Source of the DNA: Bacteroidales bacterium
GTDB lineage: Bacteria > Bacteroidota > Bacteroidia > Bacteroidales > Paludibacteraceae
Reading direction: 5' to 3'
Length of the DNA: 64,000 bases
Assembly: GCA_012517575.1 (NCBI GenBank)
Contig: JAAYUQ010000011.1
Location: 1-64,000 of the forward strand
In this document: positions 36,456 to 46,632 of the stretch, one piece after another
Layout of the letters: each line of letters starts with the position of its first letter
How positions within the stretch are numbered: position 1 is the first letter of the stretch
Made by a program: the position numbers and the translations under genes
The notes under the pieces: model-generated
Databases searched by the model: none
The model's input: only the letters and a program-made list of their open reading frames with translations
Told to the model about the DNA's origin: nothing

Positions 36456-38279
36456 TCAGCGTTTCGATAAATCGTTGTAAAGCATTTGAAGATATGCTTC
36501 CCCTTTTTTCTTATTAGCATTCGGTTGCCCCGAATTCCATAGCACTTGGTTGGTATTGCAGTCAAAAACATAATGATTTTCAGGAGTTAAAAATCCGAAG
36601 CCATTGGGGAACGTGTAAAAGGCAAAATGAGGTGAAGCCGGATTCAGTATATTTTTACTGAAAGTAAAATCCTGATGAGGTAAGCCAAGTTGATAAAGCA
36701 AAGTTGCGGCAATATCAATTTGAGAAGCATAAGTATTTATCTTCATCGGCGATTTTATAGCGCCGCCAATAATCAGCAACGGAATTTGATACCTTTCAAC
36801 AGAAGAGAGCAGAATATTTTTGGGATAATGCATCGCATGATCCGGTACCAGCACCAAAATGGTATTTTCCCAGTATTTTGTTTTCCTGAATTCGTCAACA
36901 AATGCACCCAGACAGCTATCGGTATATTGAACCGAATTCAAGTAAGGATCGCTGTTCTTATGAAAAGGTACGTCAAAAGGTTCGTGACTGCTAAGCGTTT
37001 GAAAAATTTTCATAAACGGTTCTTTTTGTTCCTTCTTCAAATCTTTGGCTAAACGCTGAAAAACGATATGATCATGAGCGCCCCATTTTGTTGTTCGGTC
37101 TTTGGCAGGAAAATCTTTGTCAACAACCATTTTGTCGATACCTTGAGCAATCAGATAAGCTCTCATGTTGGTGAAGTCCACATCTCCGCCGTAATAATAT
37201 TCCAAATCGTAGCCGGCAGCTTTTAGTGTTTTGGGAATGGAAGGCAACGTTTGACTCTTCTTGGGATATTTCATAATGGAAGTTGTTGGCTGAGCCGGAT
37301 AGCCACTGAAAATGGAAATCAATCCGCGGTCTGTGCGAAAACTGTTTGCATAAAAGTTGGTGAAAAGAACGCCTTCGTTACAAAAATTATTCATGCGCAC
37401 TGCTATTCCGGGAAAACCTCCCAGCGGCTCAAGGTCTTTGGACATGAAACTTTCGAGCACCACAAAGATAACATTTGGTTTTCGGCTGGTAAATAATGCA
37501 GGTATTTCTCCCTTTACCGGCTGGTCAATGAGATGCTTGAATTCTTCTTCAGCTTCTGCGTCGGACATGAACCGATATTGTTTGTCAAAATTTTGTGTTT
37601 TGAATGCCGATTCCAAAAAATTGAACATAGGATTAATGGCAGCATGATTCAATTCATTTTTCGAACTGAAATAAACTTTGCTTACATTCATGGTGGAGAC
37701 GTTAAATCCTCCTCTGATAGGAATAAATAGCAGGCATGTAAACAGAAACAGTAAGGCGGCTGTCGAAAATTTGCTTTTAATCGGCTTCGGTTTTTTTTCG
37801 GTTTTGATAATGAAGAAATAGAATATTTTGTACAAGGCAAAAGCTATCAAAATTATGGCCAATAATCCGACAACGATCATCCAAATATCGATACTTGCCA
37901 ATACTTCTTTTGGCCATTTCATGTAAAACAATACAGTGGAATCGAGACGAAAACCCCAAAAGGGATATAATGCAGCGTCAACCACAAAAACTATTGAAAT
38001 AATAGTAGAGATAAGACCGAAATATATTTTTTGAAAGTATTCGTGAACCGAAGGTTTAGCCCATAACGAAATGATTAAGAAAATTCCCGGTAAAATAGTG
38101 AGATAAGCCGACATGGAAGTATCCAGTTTTAACCCGTGTAGCATTATCTGCATTAAATCAGAAAAACGGATATGGCTGTAAATATGATGATTATAGAGAA
38201 TAAAAAGAGGTTTTTGAAGTAAGAAAACAAACAATATCAACAGATAAGTTTTAAAAAAATGAATTAGTTTCTGTAACAT
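36456..38279 (-). CDS. LTA-synthase-like sulfatase/phosphotransferase, membrane-anchored
   Basis: Protein of 607 residues: about five N-terminal transmembrane helices (residues 1-205) and a periplasmic alkaline-phosphatase-superfamily domain. Catalytic marks as in LtaS-like proteins: metal-ligand Glu in FVVLESFMSKDLEPLGG, probable nucleophile Thr in SFRTDRGLISIFSG, metal-ligand Asp-His in VPDHAMHYP. Gram-negative members transfer phosphoglycerol or phosphoethanolamine to envelope glycans, or act as sulfatases. No lipoteichoic acid is expected here, so the acceptor is unknown. A TAACTTTG box (38347-38340) lies 60 nt upstream. Confidence 0.88.
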   Translation of the reverse strand: MLQKLIHFFKTYLLILFVFLLQKPLFILYNHHIYSHIRFSDLMQIMLHGLKLDTSMSAYLTILPGIFLIISLWAKPSVHEYFQKIYFGLISTIISIVFVVDAALYPFWGFRLDSTVLFYMKWPKEVLASIDIWMIVVGLLAIILIAFALYKIFYFFIIKTEKKPKPIKSKFSTAALLFLFTCLLFIPIRGGFNVSTMNVSKVYFSSKNELNHAAINPMFNFLESAFKTQNFDKQYRFMSDAEAEEEFKHLIDQPVKGEIPALFTSRKPNVIFVVLESFMSKDLEPLGGFPGIAVRMNNFCNEGVLFTNFYANSFRTDRGLISIFSGYPAQPTTSIMKYPKKSQTLPSIPKTLKAAGYDLEYYYGGDVDFTNMRAYLIAQGIDKMVVDKDFPAKDRTTKWGAHDHIVFQRLAKDLKKEQKEPFMKIFQTLSSHEPFDVPFHKNSDPYLNSVQYTDSCLGAFVDEFRKTKYWENTILVLVPDHAMHYPKNILLSSVERYQIPLLIIGGAIKSPMKINTYASQIDIAATLLYQLGLPHQDFTFSKNILNPASPHFAFYTFPNGFGFLTPENHYVFDCNTNQVLWNSGQPNANKKKGEAYLQMLYNDLSKR

Positions 38280-38339
38280 GAGAAAATTTTGTTTATCGTT
38301 AAAAAGAAATTTTTATTTGTACGTTTTAGAAAAATCTGA

Positions 38340-38347
38340 CAAAGTTA
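38340..38347 (-). promoter_or_regulatory. -7 box TAACTTTG for the LTA-synthase-like gene
   Basis: TAnnTTTG match on the minus strand, 60 nt before the start codon, in the divergent gap with serC. Confidence 0.45.
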
Positions 38348-38483
38348 AATGATTCCTTTTGAAAGTATAAGTAATTGGAAAAATATTTATTTTTGGATTT
38401 CATATTCAGTTCGATAAAACATGATAATTTCAATTTGAAACAAAAAAACTTTCCATAAAAAATGAAAGAATTTAAAATTTATG

Positions 38484-38491
38484 TACCTTTG
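38484..38491 (+). promoter_or_regulatory. -7 box TACCTTTG for serC
   Basis: Exact TAnnTTTG on the plus strand, 53 nt before the serC ATG. Confidence 0.5.
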
Positions 38492-38544
38492 TGCTTTAGA
38501 TTCAAAGGAAAAAACTTATAAACCAAAAATTTTTTAATGTAATT

Positions 38545-39612
38545 ATGAAAAAGCATAATTTTAATGCAGGGCCATCGGTATTACCTCGTGAAGTGATTGA
38601 GAAAACAGCACAAGCGGTATTGGATTTCAATGGTTCCGGATTGTCAATTTTGGAAATTAGCCATCGTTCTAAAGATTTTCAGGCAGTAATGGATGAAGCC
38701 ATTGCCCTTTTTAAAGAATTGTTGGAAATTCCTTCGGGTTATTCGGTTGTTTTTCTGGGTGGAGGTGCAAGTTTGCAATTTTGCATGGTTCCATTCAACC
38801 TGCTTGAAAAAAAAGCTGCTTATTTGCTTACCGGCACTTGGGCCAGTAAAGCTTACAAAGAAGCAAAAGGTTTTGGAGAAGTAGTAGAAGTCGCTTCTTC
38901 CAAAGATGCTAATTTCAGTTATATCCCCAAAAATTATGTTATCCCGACAGACGTCGATTATTTTCATATTACAACCAACAATACAATTTTCGGAACTGAA
39001 ATTCTTACCGATATCGATTCTCCGGTGCCTTTGGTTGCCGACATGTCTTCCGATATTTTTTCCCGTCCTGTTGATGTGTCAAAATATGGTGTGATTTATG
39101 GAGGAGCACAGAAAAACCTGGGCCCTGCAGGGTTGGCTTTTGCCATTGTAAAAGAAGAACTTCTGGGCAAAGTCTCTCGTCATATTCCAACCATGCTCGA
39201 TTACAGAATTCATATCGAAAATGGTTCTATGTTCAATACGCCACCTGTTCTTCCCATTTACTCGGCACTCGAAACTTTACGCTGGTTGAAAGCTAATGGC
39301 GGTTTGGTTGCAATGGAAAAGAAAAATATTGCCAAAGCAGAATTGCTCTATAATGAAATCGACCGCAACAAGTTATTTGTAGGAACGGCAGCCAAAGAAG
39401 ATCGTTCCCGCATGAATATTTGCTTTGTTATGAAACCCGAATATCAGGAATTGGAAGCCGAATTTCTTAAATTTGCTTCCGATCGCGGAATGGTTGGAAT
39501 CAAAGGACATCGTTCTGTAGGTGGTTACCGCGCTTCTATTTACAATGCGCTTCCTATCGAAAGTGTTCAAGCTTTGATTGACTGCATGCAGGAATTTGAA
39601 AAATTGCATTGA
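38545..39612 (+). CDS. serC: phosphoserine aminotransferase
   Basis: PLP enzyme of 355 residues making phosphoserine from 3-phosphohydroxypyruvate and glutamate. Start [18 protein letters not shown] is diagnostic. PLP lysine lies in [12 protein letters not shown], and the substrate loop [14 protein letters not shown] is at the C-terminus. Length is standard. The next gene is the matching dehydrogenase, so the first two serine steps are paired. Confidence 0.96.
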   Translation: MKKHNFNAGPSVLPREVIEKTAQAVLDFNGSGLSILEISHRSKDFQAVMDEAIALFKELLEIPSGYSVVFLGGGASLQFCMVPFNLLEKKAAYLLTGTWASKAYKEAKGFGEVVEVASSKDANFSYIPKNYVIPTDVDYFHITTNNTIFGTEILTDIDSPVPLVADMSSDIFSRPVDVSKYGVIYGGAQKNLGPAGLAFAIVKEELLGKVSRHIPTMLDYRIHIENGSMFNTPPVLPIYSALETLRWLKANGGLVAMEKKNIAKAELLYNEIDRNKLFVGTAAKEDRSRMNICFVMKPEYQELEAEFLKFASDRGMVGIKGHRSVGGYRASIYNALPIESVQALIDCMQEFEKLH

Positions 39613-39699
39613 TGTTGTTTATGCCAACATAAGTTTTCATCTATTATATATTAACGTAAATAATTCTTCTTTGCTGAAAAGAAGATAAAAAATTTGCTT

Positions 39700-40620
39700 A
39701 TGAAAATACTTGTAGCTACTGATAAACCATTTGCCAAAGTGGCAGTGGATGGAATTCGGGCAGAAGTGGAAGCCGCAGGTTACGAACTTGCCTTGCTCGA
39801 AAAATATACCGAAAAGCAGCAATTGCTCGATGCCGTAGCTGATGCTGATGCTTTAATTGTTCGCAGTGATATTGTCGATGCGGAAGTGATAAAGGCAGCA
39901 AAAAAATTGAAAATTGTTGTACGTGCCGGCGCCGGTTATGACAATATTGACCTTGATGCGGCCACCAAAGCAAATGTTTGTGTCATGAATACGCCCGGGC
40001 AAAATTCCAATGCCGTTGCTGAACTGGTTTTCGGATTTTTGGTTTATGCAGTCCGTAATTTTTATAACGGCACTTCAGGAACAGAGTTGAAAGGGAAAAA
40101 ATTGGGTATTCATGCTTACGGGAATGTGGGCAGAAATGTGGCCAGGATTGCAAAAGGCTTCGATATGCAGTTATTTGCCTACGACGCCTATTGTCCGGCT
40201 GAAGTTATTAAAAATGATGGCGTTACTCCTTTGACTTCTGTCGAAGAGCTGTATGCTTCATGCGATATGATTTCCATTCATATTCCGGCAACTCCTGAAA
40301 CAAAAAAATCCATCAATGCTTCTTTGCTGGGGAAATTGCCAAAAGGTGCGGTCATAGTGAATACTGCCCGTAAGGAAGTAATAAATGAAGAAGATTTGAT
40401 AAACTTCATGACTTCGCGTAATGATATTAAATATGTTACAGACATTATGCCTGACCAGCACGCAGTTTTTTCCGAAAAATTTCCTGAACGTTATTTTTCG
40501 ACACCAAAGAAAATGGGGGCTCAAACTGCCGAAGCCAATATCAATGCAGGTATTGCTGCCGCCAAGCAAATTGTGGCATTTTTCAAAACAGGAGATGAAC
40601 GCTTCCGCGTAAATAAATAA
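39700..40620 (+). CDS. serA: D-3-phosphoglycerate dehydrogenase (short type)
   Basis: NAD-dependent 2-hydroxyacid dehydrogenase of 306 residues from the ATG at 39700. Motifs: VRAGAGYDNIDLDAAT, the nucleotide loop GIHAYGNVGRNVAR, and the catalytic Arg/Glu/His regions VNTARKEVINEEDL and DIMPDQHAVF. The ACT regulatory domain of longer SerA proteins is absent, so serine feedback through that domain is not expected. It follows serC by 87 nt and ends in a good terminator. Confidence 0.93.
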   Translation: MKILVATDKPFAKVAVDGIRAEVEAAGYELALLEKYTEKQQLLDAVADADALIVRSDIVDAEVIKAAKKLKIVVRAGAGYDNIDLDAATKANVCVMNTPGQNSNAVAELVFGFLVYAVRNFYNGTSGTELKGKKLGIHAYGNVGRNVARIAKGFDMQLFAYDAYCPAEVIKNDGVTPLTSVEELYASCDMISIHIPATPETKKSINASLLGKLPKGAVIVNTARKEVINEEDLINFMTSRNDIKYVTDIMPDQHAVFSEKFPERYFSTPKKMGAQTAEANINAGIAAAKQIVAFFKTGDERFRVNK

Positions 40621-40643
40621 TTATCTCTTTGCACTTATAAAAC

Positions 40644-40677
40644 AAAGGCTGCTTGATTTTTTCGAGTGGCCTTTTTT
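40644..40677 (+). terminator. intrinsic terminator after serA
   Basis: AAAGGCTGCTTGA (40644-40656) pairs with TCGAGTGGCCTTT (40662-40674) over 13 pairs including three G-U, loop of five T, then T run to 40677. Confidence 0.78.
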
Positions 40678-40779
40678 CTTGTAAATAATTTGTTCACAGA
40701 GTAATAGTTGTTTTTTCATCAAAAATTTTTTCTCATCTTTTCGCAGTCAATTGGGCTTCCCTGTTTGCAAAAATTGTTT

Positions 40780-40787
40780 TATCTTTG
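40780..40787 (+). promoter_or_regulatory. -7 box TATCTTTG for the flavodiiron gene
   Basis: Exact TAnnTTTG, 61 nt before the ATG at 40849; a TTTG at 40764-40767 is too close (12 nt) to be the normal -33 element. Confidence 0.5.
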
Positions 40788-40848
40788 TATCCTGATTTTT
40801 TTTATAACTTTACGTGGAGAATCGCAGCTAAATAAAATTTTCTTTAAC

Positions 40849-42057
40849 ATGTTTCATAACAGGCAAATAACCCAAGATATATATTACGTCGGCGTAAACG
40901 ACAGGCAAAAGGTTAAATTTGAAAATCTGGTTCCACTTTACAACGGAGTTTCCTATAACGCTTACTTGGTGTTGGATGAAAAAACCGCTTTGATAGATAC
41001 AGTTGATATTCATTTTGGCGAAATACTGGTTGATAAAATTCAATCGCAGCTGCAGGGAAGAGATTTAGATTATCTGATTATCAATCATATGGAGCCTGAT
41101 CATTCTGGGTCTATTCGACTGTTGAGAAAATATTTTCCCAACCTTGTAATTGTTGGCAACGAAAGAGCACTTGACATGGTGGAAGGTTTTTATGGAATTG
41201 GTGGAGCGACTTTGAAAATTCAGGATGAACAAATACTTTCCTTAGGCCGACACCAGTTGCAGTTTTTTTTAACCCCGATGGTTCATTGGCCGGAAACCAT
41301 GATGACTTATGACATGAAGGAAAAGATTCTTTTTTCGGGAGATGCTTTTGGCTGTTTTGGCTCGCTGGATGGTGGCGTAATAGATACTGAACTTGAGTTG
41401 GATAGATATTGGGAAGAAATGTATCGATATTATGCTAATATTATTGGGAAGTATGGTTCTCCTGTGCAGAAAGCCATAAAAAAGCTTGCTCCCGTTCCTT
41501 TCGAAATAATTTGCAGTACGCATGGGCCTGTATGGAAAGCGTATCGGCAAAAAGCTGTCGATATTTACGACCGTTTAAGTCGTTTCGAAGCAGAAGAAGG
41601 AGTGGTGATAGTTTATGGTTCTATGTACGGAACTACCGAATTAATGGCCGAAACTGTAGCACAAGGTTTGTCCGAAGCAGGAATAAAACCCGTAATCGTC
41701 CACAATGTATCCAATCAAGATCTTTCGGTTATTTTAAGTGATATCTACAAATATCGTGGTTGCATAATGGGTAGCCCTACTTACAACAACGGACTTTTTC
41801 CTGAATTAGAAGATTTGATAAAAAAAATTGAAAGTCGCGGAGTTAAAAATCGTATTTTTGGATGCTTTGGTTCTTATTCATGGTCAGGAGCTGCTGTCAA
41901 AAATTTGAGTGAATTTGCTCACCACATGAGTTGGAAAATGGTGGAACAAACTGTGGAAGAAAAGCAGGGCTTGAAAAAAGATAATTACGAATTATGCCTG
42001 AAGTTAGGCCATCAGGTCGCCTCGTTGCTGATCGATACGCAACAAAAAAACAACTGA
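40849..42057 (+). CDS. A-type flavoprotein / flavodiiron protein (FprA-like)
   Basis: Protein of 402 residues that reduces O2 to water or NO to N2O in anaerobes. The start MFHNRQITQDIYYVG at 40849 is chosen because the frame upstream is non-coding in character. The diiron site is complete: NHMEPDHSGS (His, Glu, Asp, His), HWPETMM, SGDAFGCFG and STHGPVW. The C-terminal flavodoxin domain starts VVIVYGSMYGTTELMA and includes MGSPTYNNGLFPEL. No rubredoxin is fused. It occupies the position in front of DUF3098-uppP-truB-queA where ftsX is often found in relatives. Confidence 0.93.
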   Translation: MFHNRQITQDIYYVGVNDRQKVKFENLVPLYNGVSYNAYLVLDEKTALIDTVDIHFGEILVDKIQSQLQGRDLDYLIINHMEPDHSGSIRLLRKYFPNLVIVGNERALDMVEGFYGIGGATLKIQDEQILSLGRHQLQFFLTPMVHWPETMMTYDMKEKILFSGDAFGCFGSLDGGVIDTELELDRYWEEMYRYYANIIGKYGSPVQKAIKKLAPVPFEIICSTHGPVWKAYRQKAVDIYDRLSRFEAEEGVVIVYGSMYGTTELMAETVAQGLSEAGIKPVIVHNVSNQDLSVILSDIYKYRGCIMGSPTYNNGLFPELEDLIKKIESRGVKNRIFGCFGSYSWSGAAVKNLSEFAHHMSWKMVEQTVEEKQGLKKDNYELCLKLGHQVASLLIDTQQKNN

Positions 42058-42127
42058 ATGTAAAAAACAATTTTGTCCGTGTTTTTTTGAAATAGGACAA
42101 ACAAACATATTTTTTATCATCATAAAA

Positions 42128-42355
42128 ATGGAAAACAATCATTCTTCAGGTATTGGGAAAATCAATCTGTTCCTTATCGCAGCAGGTTTTATAGTTATTG
42201 TCATAGGTTTTTTCCTTATGACGGGTTCTTCTACCGAAGTAAAGTTCAACCCGGATATTTTCAGTTTTCGGCGAATTACCTTAGGCCCCATGATTTCTTT
42301 TTTTGGTTTTCTGTTTATTATTTTTGCCATTCTTTACAAACCAAAAAATAAATAA
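42128..42355 (+). CDS. DUF3098 family small membrane protein
   Basis: Protein of 75 residues with two transmembrane helices (INLFLIAAGFIVIVIGFFLM and LGPMISFFGFLFIIFAIL) around a loop with FNPDIFSFRRIT, the DUF3098 hallmark. Function unknown. It sits 2 nt before uppP, an order common in Bacteroidota, so a role in envelope assembly is a reasonable guess. Confidence 0.85.
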   Translation: MENNHSSGIGKINLFLIAAGFIVIVIGFFLMTGSSTEVKFNPDIFSFRRITLGPMISFFGFLFIIFAILYKPKNK

Positions 42356-42357
42356 GC

Positions 42358-43242
42358 ATGACGCTCTGGCAGACTATTTTGATTGCCATCGTGGAGGGAT
42401 TGACGGAATTTTTGCCTGTTTCTTCCACGGGACACATGATTATTACGCAGAGTATTTTGGGTATTGAAAGTACCGAATTTGTGAAAGCGTTCACAGTTAT
42501 CATTCAGTTTGGCGCTATTCTTTCAGTGATTGTGCTGTATTGGAAACGTTTTTTCAGACTTCAGCCAATGGAAAAATTTTCCAGGCCGGATTCTTTTAAA
42601 TCAAGTCGTTTTTCAAAACAGGAATTGGCCATACGAAAGCTGTTGTATCGTTACGATTTTTATTGGAAATTATTCATAGCATTCTTACCTGCTGCCGTTA
42701 TTGGATTCCTTGCAGGCGATTATATTGATTTATTGCTGGGTGATGTTTTTATAGTTGCTTTGATGCTTTTTCTGGGTGGAATAGTAATGCTTTTTGTCGA
42801 TAAATGGTTTTCAAAACCTTCTATTGATCAGACTATGAATTGGAAAAGAGCCCTGAAAATCGGTTTTTTTCAATGTATTGCCATGATACCCGGAGTTTCT
42901 CGTTCTATGGCTACCATAGTGGGAGGAATGGCTGAAAAGCTAAACAGAAAAAATGCTGCCGAATTTTCTTTTTTTCTGGCTGTTCCTACAATGGCTGCAG
43001 CTTCAGGTTACAAACTTTATCAACTTGTTTCTCATCCATCAGGAAGAGCGTTGTTGTCTCAAAATTGGGTTTTGCTGCTGCTGGGAAATGTGGTAGCTTT
43101 TGTAGTAGCAATGGCTGCCATTCGGTTTTTTATTGATTTTATCACGCGATATGGATTCAAGGCTTTTGGTTATTATCGTATCGTTGTTGGGGCTGCTATT
43201 ATGTTACTGCTTGGTTTCGGTTACAATCTAAGTATGGCTTAA
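42358..43242 (+). CDS. uppP: undecaprenyl-diphosphatase (BacA type)
   Basis: Membrane enzyme of 294 residues that regenerates undecaprenyl phosphate for peptidoglycan and O-antigen synthesis; overproduction gives bacitracin resistance in other species. Signatures: EGLTEFLPVSSTGH near the N-terminus and IPGVSRSMATIVGG. About eight hydrophobic helices. It is followed immediately, with no spacer, by truB. Confidence 0.95.
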   Translation: MTLWQTILIAIVEGLTEFLPVSSTGHMIITQSILGIESTEFVKAFTVIIQFGAILSVIVLYWKRFFRLQPMEKFSRPDSFKSSRFSKQELAIRKLLYRYDFYWKLFIAFLPAAVIGFLAGDYIDLLLGDVFIVALMLFLGGIVMLFVDKWFSKPSIDQTMNWKRALKIGFFQCIAMIPGVSRSMATIVGGMAEKLNRKNAAEFSFFLAVPTMAAASGYKLYQLVSHPSGRALLSQNWVLLLLGNVVAFVVAMAAIRFFIDFITRYGFKAFGYYRIVVGAAIMLLLGFGYNLSMA

Positions 43243-43947
43243 ATGGATGTACGCGAAGGAGAAGTTTTTTTTGTAGATAAACCGTTGCATTGGACTTCAT
43301 TCAATGTTGTTGACAGATTGCGATGGAAAATTAAAAAGACGGCCAAAATTAAAAAAATAAAAGTGGGTCATGCCGGAACACTTGACCCTGAAGCTACCGG
43401 AGTGATGATTATTTGCACAGGTAAGGCAACAAAACAAATTGATAACTATCAGGCGCAAACCAAAGAATACATTGCCGAGCTAAAACTGGGTGAAACTACG
43501 CCATCTTTTGATTTGGAATTGCCTATGGATGCAATTTATCCTACGGAGCATATTTCGCGCGAGTTGATTGACAGCGTTCTGCTTTCGTTTGTTGGAGAAA
43601 TAGATCAGGTTCCGCCTGTCTTTTCAGCTGTTAAGGTTGACGGAAAGAGAGCCTATCAATATGCAAGAAATGGAGAGGAAGTTGAACTAAAATCAAAAAA
43701 ATTGGTTATAGATGAGTTGGAAATTCTCAATTTTTCCATGCCATTGTTAACGCTTCGTATTGTGTGCAGCAAAGGAACGTATATTCGGGCTTTGGCTCGT
43801 GATATAGGTTACGCACTTGGTTCGGGTGCTCATCTTACTGCTTTGCAACGAACACGTATCGGAGAAGTGAAAATTGAGGATTGTTGGAAGCTTGACGATT
43901 TGTTGCTGCATTTGGAAAATGAACTTAAACCGATAGAAGAAAATTAA
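43243..43947 (+). CDS. truB: tRNA pseudouridine-55 synthase
   Basis: Protein of 234 residues that modifies U55 in the T loop of tRNA. The catalytic Asp lies in [31 protein letters not shown] at the start and [14 protein letters not shown] are also standard. It is short for TruB because the C-terminal PUA domain is missing, as in other Bacteroidota. The ATG begins right after the uppP stop. Confidence 0.95.
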   Translation: MDVREGEVFFVDKPLHWTSFNVVDRLRWKIKKTAKIKKIKVGHAGTLDPEATGVMIICTGKATKQIDNYQAQTKEYIAELKLGETTPSFDLELPMDAIYPTEHISRELIDSVLLSFVGEIDQVPPVFSAVKVDGKRAYQYARNGEEVELKSKKLVIDELEILNFSMPLLTLRIVCSKGTYIRALARDIGYALGSGAHLTALQRTRIGEVKIEDCWKLDDLLLHLENELKPIEEN

Positions 43948-44014
43948 AGTTTATTTATTCCAAAATTTTACTTTTTGCTGTTATTGTAAGAAATTAAAAT
44001 ATTTAGTTGTCAGT

Positions 44015-45064
44015 ATGAAATTATCTCAATTCAAATTCAAATTGCCCGAAGAGCTGATTGCCCAATATCCGGCAAAACATCGCGATGAAGCGCGATTGAT
44101 GGTGGTACACAAAGATACAGGAAATATCGAACACCGAGTTTTTAAGGATGTTCTCGATTATTTTAATGAAAACGATTTATTTGTCTTCAACGATACAATG
44201 GTTTTTCCTGCCCGTTTGTATGGCAATAAAGAAAAAACTGGTGCCCAGATTGAGGTTTTTTTACTTCGAGAACTGAATCCGGAAATGCGTTTATGGGATG
44301 TATTGGTTGAACCTGCACGCAAAATCAGAATCGGAAATAAGCTATATTTTGGAGAAGACGATTCGATTGTGGCTGAAGTGATTGATAATACTACCTCAAG
44401 GGGAAGAACGTTGCGTTTCCTTTTTGATGGCACCCACGATGAGTTTAAAAAAGCACTTTTTGCTTTGGGAGAAACACCGCTGCCACGTTACATTAAGCGC
44501 CCTGTTGAACCTGCTGATGCAGAACATTTTCAAACCATCTTTGCCAGAAACGAGGGAGCTGTTTCCGTTCCTGCTGCCGGATTGCATTTTAGCCGTGAGT
44601 TACTGAAAATAATGGAAATCAAGGGCATTGACATGGCTTTTCTTACATCTCACATGAGTTTAGGGATTTTTCGCGATATCGATGTGGAAGACCTAACCAA
44701 ACATAAAATGGATTCCGAGCAAATTCTTGTTCCTGACGAAACAGCCGAAAAAGTGAATAAAGCCCACGATGAAAACCGAAACATTTGTGCTGTTGGAGTA
44801 ACGGTAATGCGCGCTCTTGAAACAGTAGCCGGCACAGATGGTAAAATAAAATCTTATGATGGCTGGACTAACAAATTTATTTTTCCTCCTTATGATTTTA
44901 CAGTTGCCAATGCCATGATTACCAACTTTCAGTTTCCATATTCTACTTTGTTGATGCTCACTGCTGCTTTTGGTGGTTACGATAATATTATGCATGCTTA
45001 CGAAGTGGCTGTCGATGAAAAATATCATTTCGGAGTGTATGGAGATGCCATGCTGATAATTTGA
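44015..45064 (+). CDS. queA: S-adenosylmethionine:tRNA ribosyltransferase-isomerase
   Basis: Queuosine pathway enzyme of 349 residues, forming epoxyqueuosine in tRNA from SAM. Signatures: [19 protein letters not shown] at the start, [33 protein letters not shown] and the end [18 protein letters not shown]. Length normal. Last gene of the conserved DUF3098-uppP-truB-queA row. Confidence 0.96.
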   Translation: MKLSQFKFKLPEELIAQYPAKHRDEARLMVVHKDTGNIEHRVFKDVLDYFNENDLFVFNDTMVFPARLYGNKEKTGAQIEVFLLRELNPEMRLWDVLVEPARKIRIGNKLYFGEDDSIVAEVIDNTTSRGRTLRFLFDGTHDEFKKALFALGETPLPRYIKRPVEPADAEHFQTIFARNEGAVSVPAAGLHFSRELLKIMEIKGIDMAFLTSHMSLGIFRDIDVEDLTKHKMDSEQILVPDETAEKVNKAHDENRNICAVGVTVMRALETVAGTDGKIKSYDGWTNKFIFPPYDFTVANAMITNFQFPYSTLLMLTAAFGGYDNIMHAYEVAVDEKYHFGVYGDAMLII

Positions 45065-45254
45065 TACTATAAACTTTTTTATGTTGAAAAAAATTTTTTG
45101 GATTGAAATACCTATTAATTTTAACATTTGTTTCTCGAATTTTTTTGCATTTCAGAATTTCAGTGGGATCGATTTACATCGTTGATTGTAAAAAACTTAG
45201 GAAATAATTATTCTCATCTTTAAGAACATTTATTTTCTGATAAATTCTATTACC

Positions 45255-46427
45255 ATGCCTGTAAAACTTTTTTATCACAGTCTCTTTTTACTCTTGTTAT
45301 GTTTAAATGTAAACTTATTAGGTCAAAATAATGAGTTTAGCGGTATAAATATGAGTTTGGGAAATATTTACCGACTTTCCGATTCGGAAACACGGTCTAT
45401 CAGTCCTGAAAATTTTACCGGAGAAAAAGGAAAAGGCGGAATGGCAATTCCTGATTCAAAAGCTCCCCGAAATTCAGCAAACGCATGGGAGGCTTCTCGT
45501 GATCTCGGACAGGGATGGAAAGTCAACCCTTTTGTCATTATAAAACCAGGAGAAACATTTACTCTTGCAGAAATCGACGGTTCAGGGGCTATTCAGCATA
45601 TTTGGATGACCCCTACCGGAAATTGGCGTTTTTCTATTATTCGTATTTATTGGGATGGAGAAGATACTCCTTCGGTAGAAGTTCCTGTAGGAGACTTTTT
45701 TGGAATGGGTTGGGGAGAATATGCACCTATCAATTCTCTTGCTGTATGCGTTAATCCCGGTAGTGCCTTTAATTGTTATTGGCCTATGCCTTTTCGAAAA
45801 AAATGCAAAATAACAATGGAAAATCTCAATAATATTGAGGAGATGCGGCTTTACTATCAAATTGATTACACATTAGCTCGTGTTCCTAAAGATGCGGCTT
45901 ATTTCCATGCTCAATTTCGGCGAACAAGAATAAATGAGACTTCTGACTACACTATTATTGATCATGTGAAAGGTGAAGGTCATTTCGTCGGCGTATATCT
46001 TGCATGGCAAGTTAATAACAATGGATGGTGGGGAGAAGGCGAGATTAAATTTTTCTTGGATGGAGATACAAAATTTCCAACTATTTGTGGAACAGGAACG
46101 GAAGATTATTTTTGTGGTTCCTACAATTTTGATAGAAATGGGAAATATGTTCCCTTTACTACACCTTACAGTGGTTTAGTGCAGGTAATTTCATCCGATT
46201 TGACTTATAAGGCTGGTCAACGATTTGGCCTTTATCGCTGGCATATAATGGACCCAATTCGGTTTAAAAAAGATTTACGTATTACAATTCAGGATTTGGG
46301 ATGGCATCATGGAGGACGATATTTGCCCCAGAAATCCGATATTTCTTCCACCTGTTTCTGGTATCAAAATGAACCTCATGCACCATTTCCAAAACTTCCA
46401 GATTGGCAATATTTGGAAATAAATTAA
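45255..46427 (+). CDS. DUF2961 / glycoside hydrolase family 172 protein
   Basis: Secreted or periplasmic protein of 390 residues with a signal peptide (hydrophobic FYHSLFLLLLCLNVNLLG). DUF2961 is now GH172, acting on fructofuranosyl and arabinofuranosyl links. Family marks: AEIDGSGAIQHIWMTPTGNW, SVEVPVGDFFGMGWGEY, and the conserved GTGTEDYFCGSYN, whose Glu is a probable catalytic residue. The C-terminal DLGWHHGGRYLP closes the jelly roll. No SusC/SusD or other sugar genes are near, so it is an orphan rather than part of a polysaccharide locus. Preceded by a 190-nt gap with no clear promoter. Confidence 0.88.
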   Translation: MPVKLFYHSLFLLLLCLNVNLLGQNNEFSGINMSLGNIYRLSDSETRSISPENFTGEKGKGGMAIPDSKAPRNSANAWEASRDLGQGWKVNPFVIIKPGETFTLAEIDGSGAIQHIWMTPTGNWRFSIIRIYWDGEDTPSVEVPVGDFFGMGWGEYAPINSLAVCVNPGSAFNCYWPMPFRKKCKITMENLNNIEEMRLYYQIDYTLARVPKDAAYFHAQFRRTRINETSDYTIIDHVKGEGHFVGVYLAWQVNNNGWWGEGEIKFFLDGDTKFPTICGTGTEDYFCGSYNFDRNGKYVPFTTPYSGLVQVISSDLTYKAGQRFGLYRWHIMDPIRFKKDLRITIQDLGWHHGGRYLPQKSDISSTCFWYQNEPHAPFPKLPDWQYLEIN

Positions 46428-46632
46428 AATGGATGAAAATCGAAATATGATTTTTTGAAAGTAAATCCTTTTATGTCTGATTGAAAATAATCAATGGCAA
46501 GGAGAACATGAAAACTTTAATTATTTTTTAGCCAAACATAAACTTAAACAAGAATTTTTACTTCGAAAATATTTCGATTATTTCTTCAATATTTGATACA
46601 AAAATTTTTCTGTTGTTTCTCTCGAAATCTTT

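Noticed and set aside
40708-40848. N-terminal extension of the flavodiiron protein.
   Set aside because: It would cross the -7 box, is hydrophobic and low in coding character, and the family starts at the ATG at 40849.
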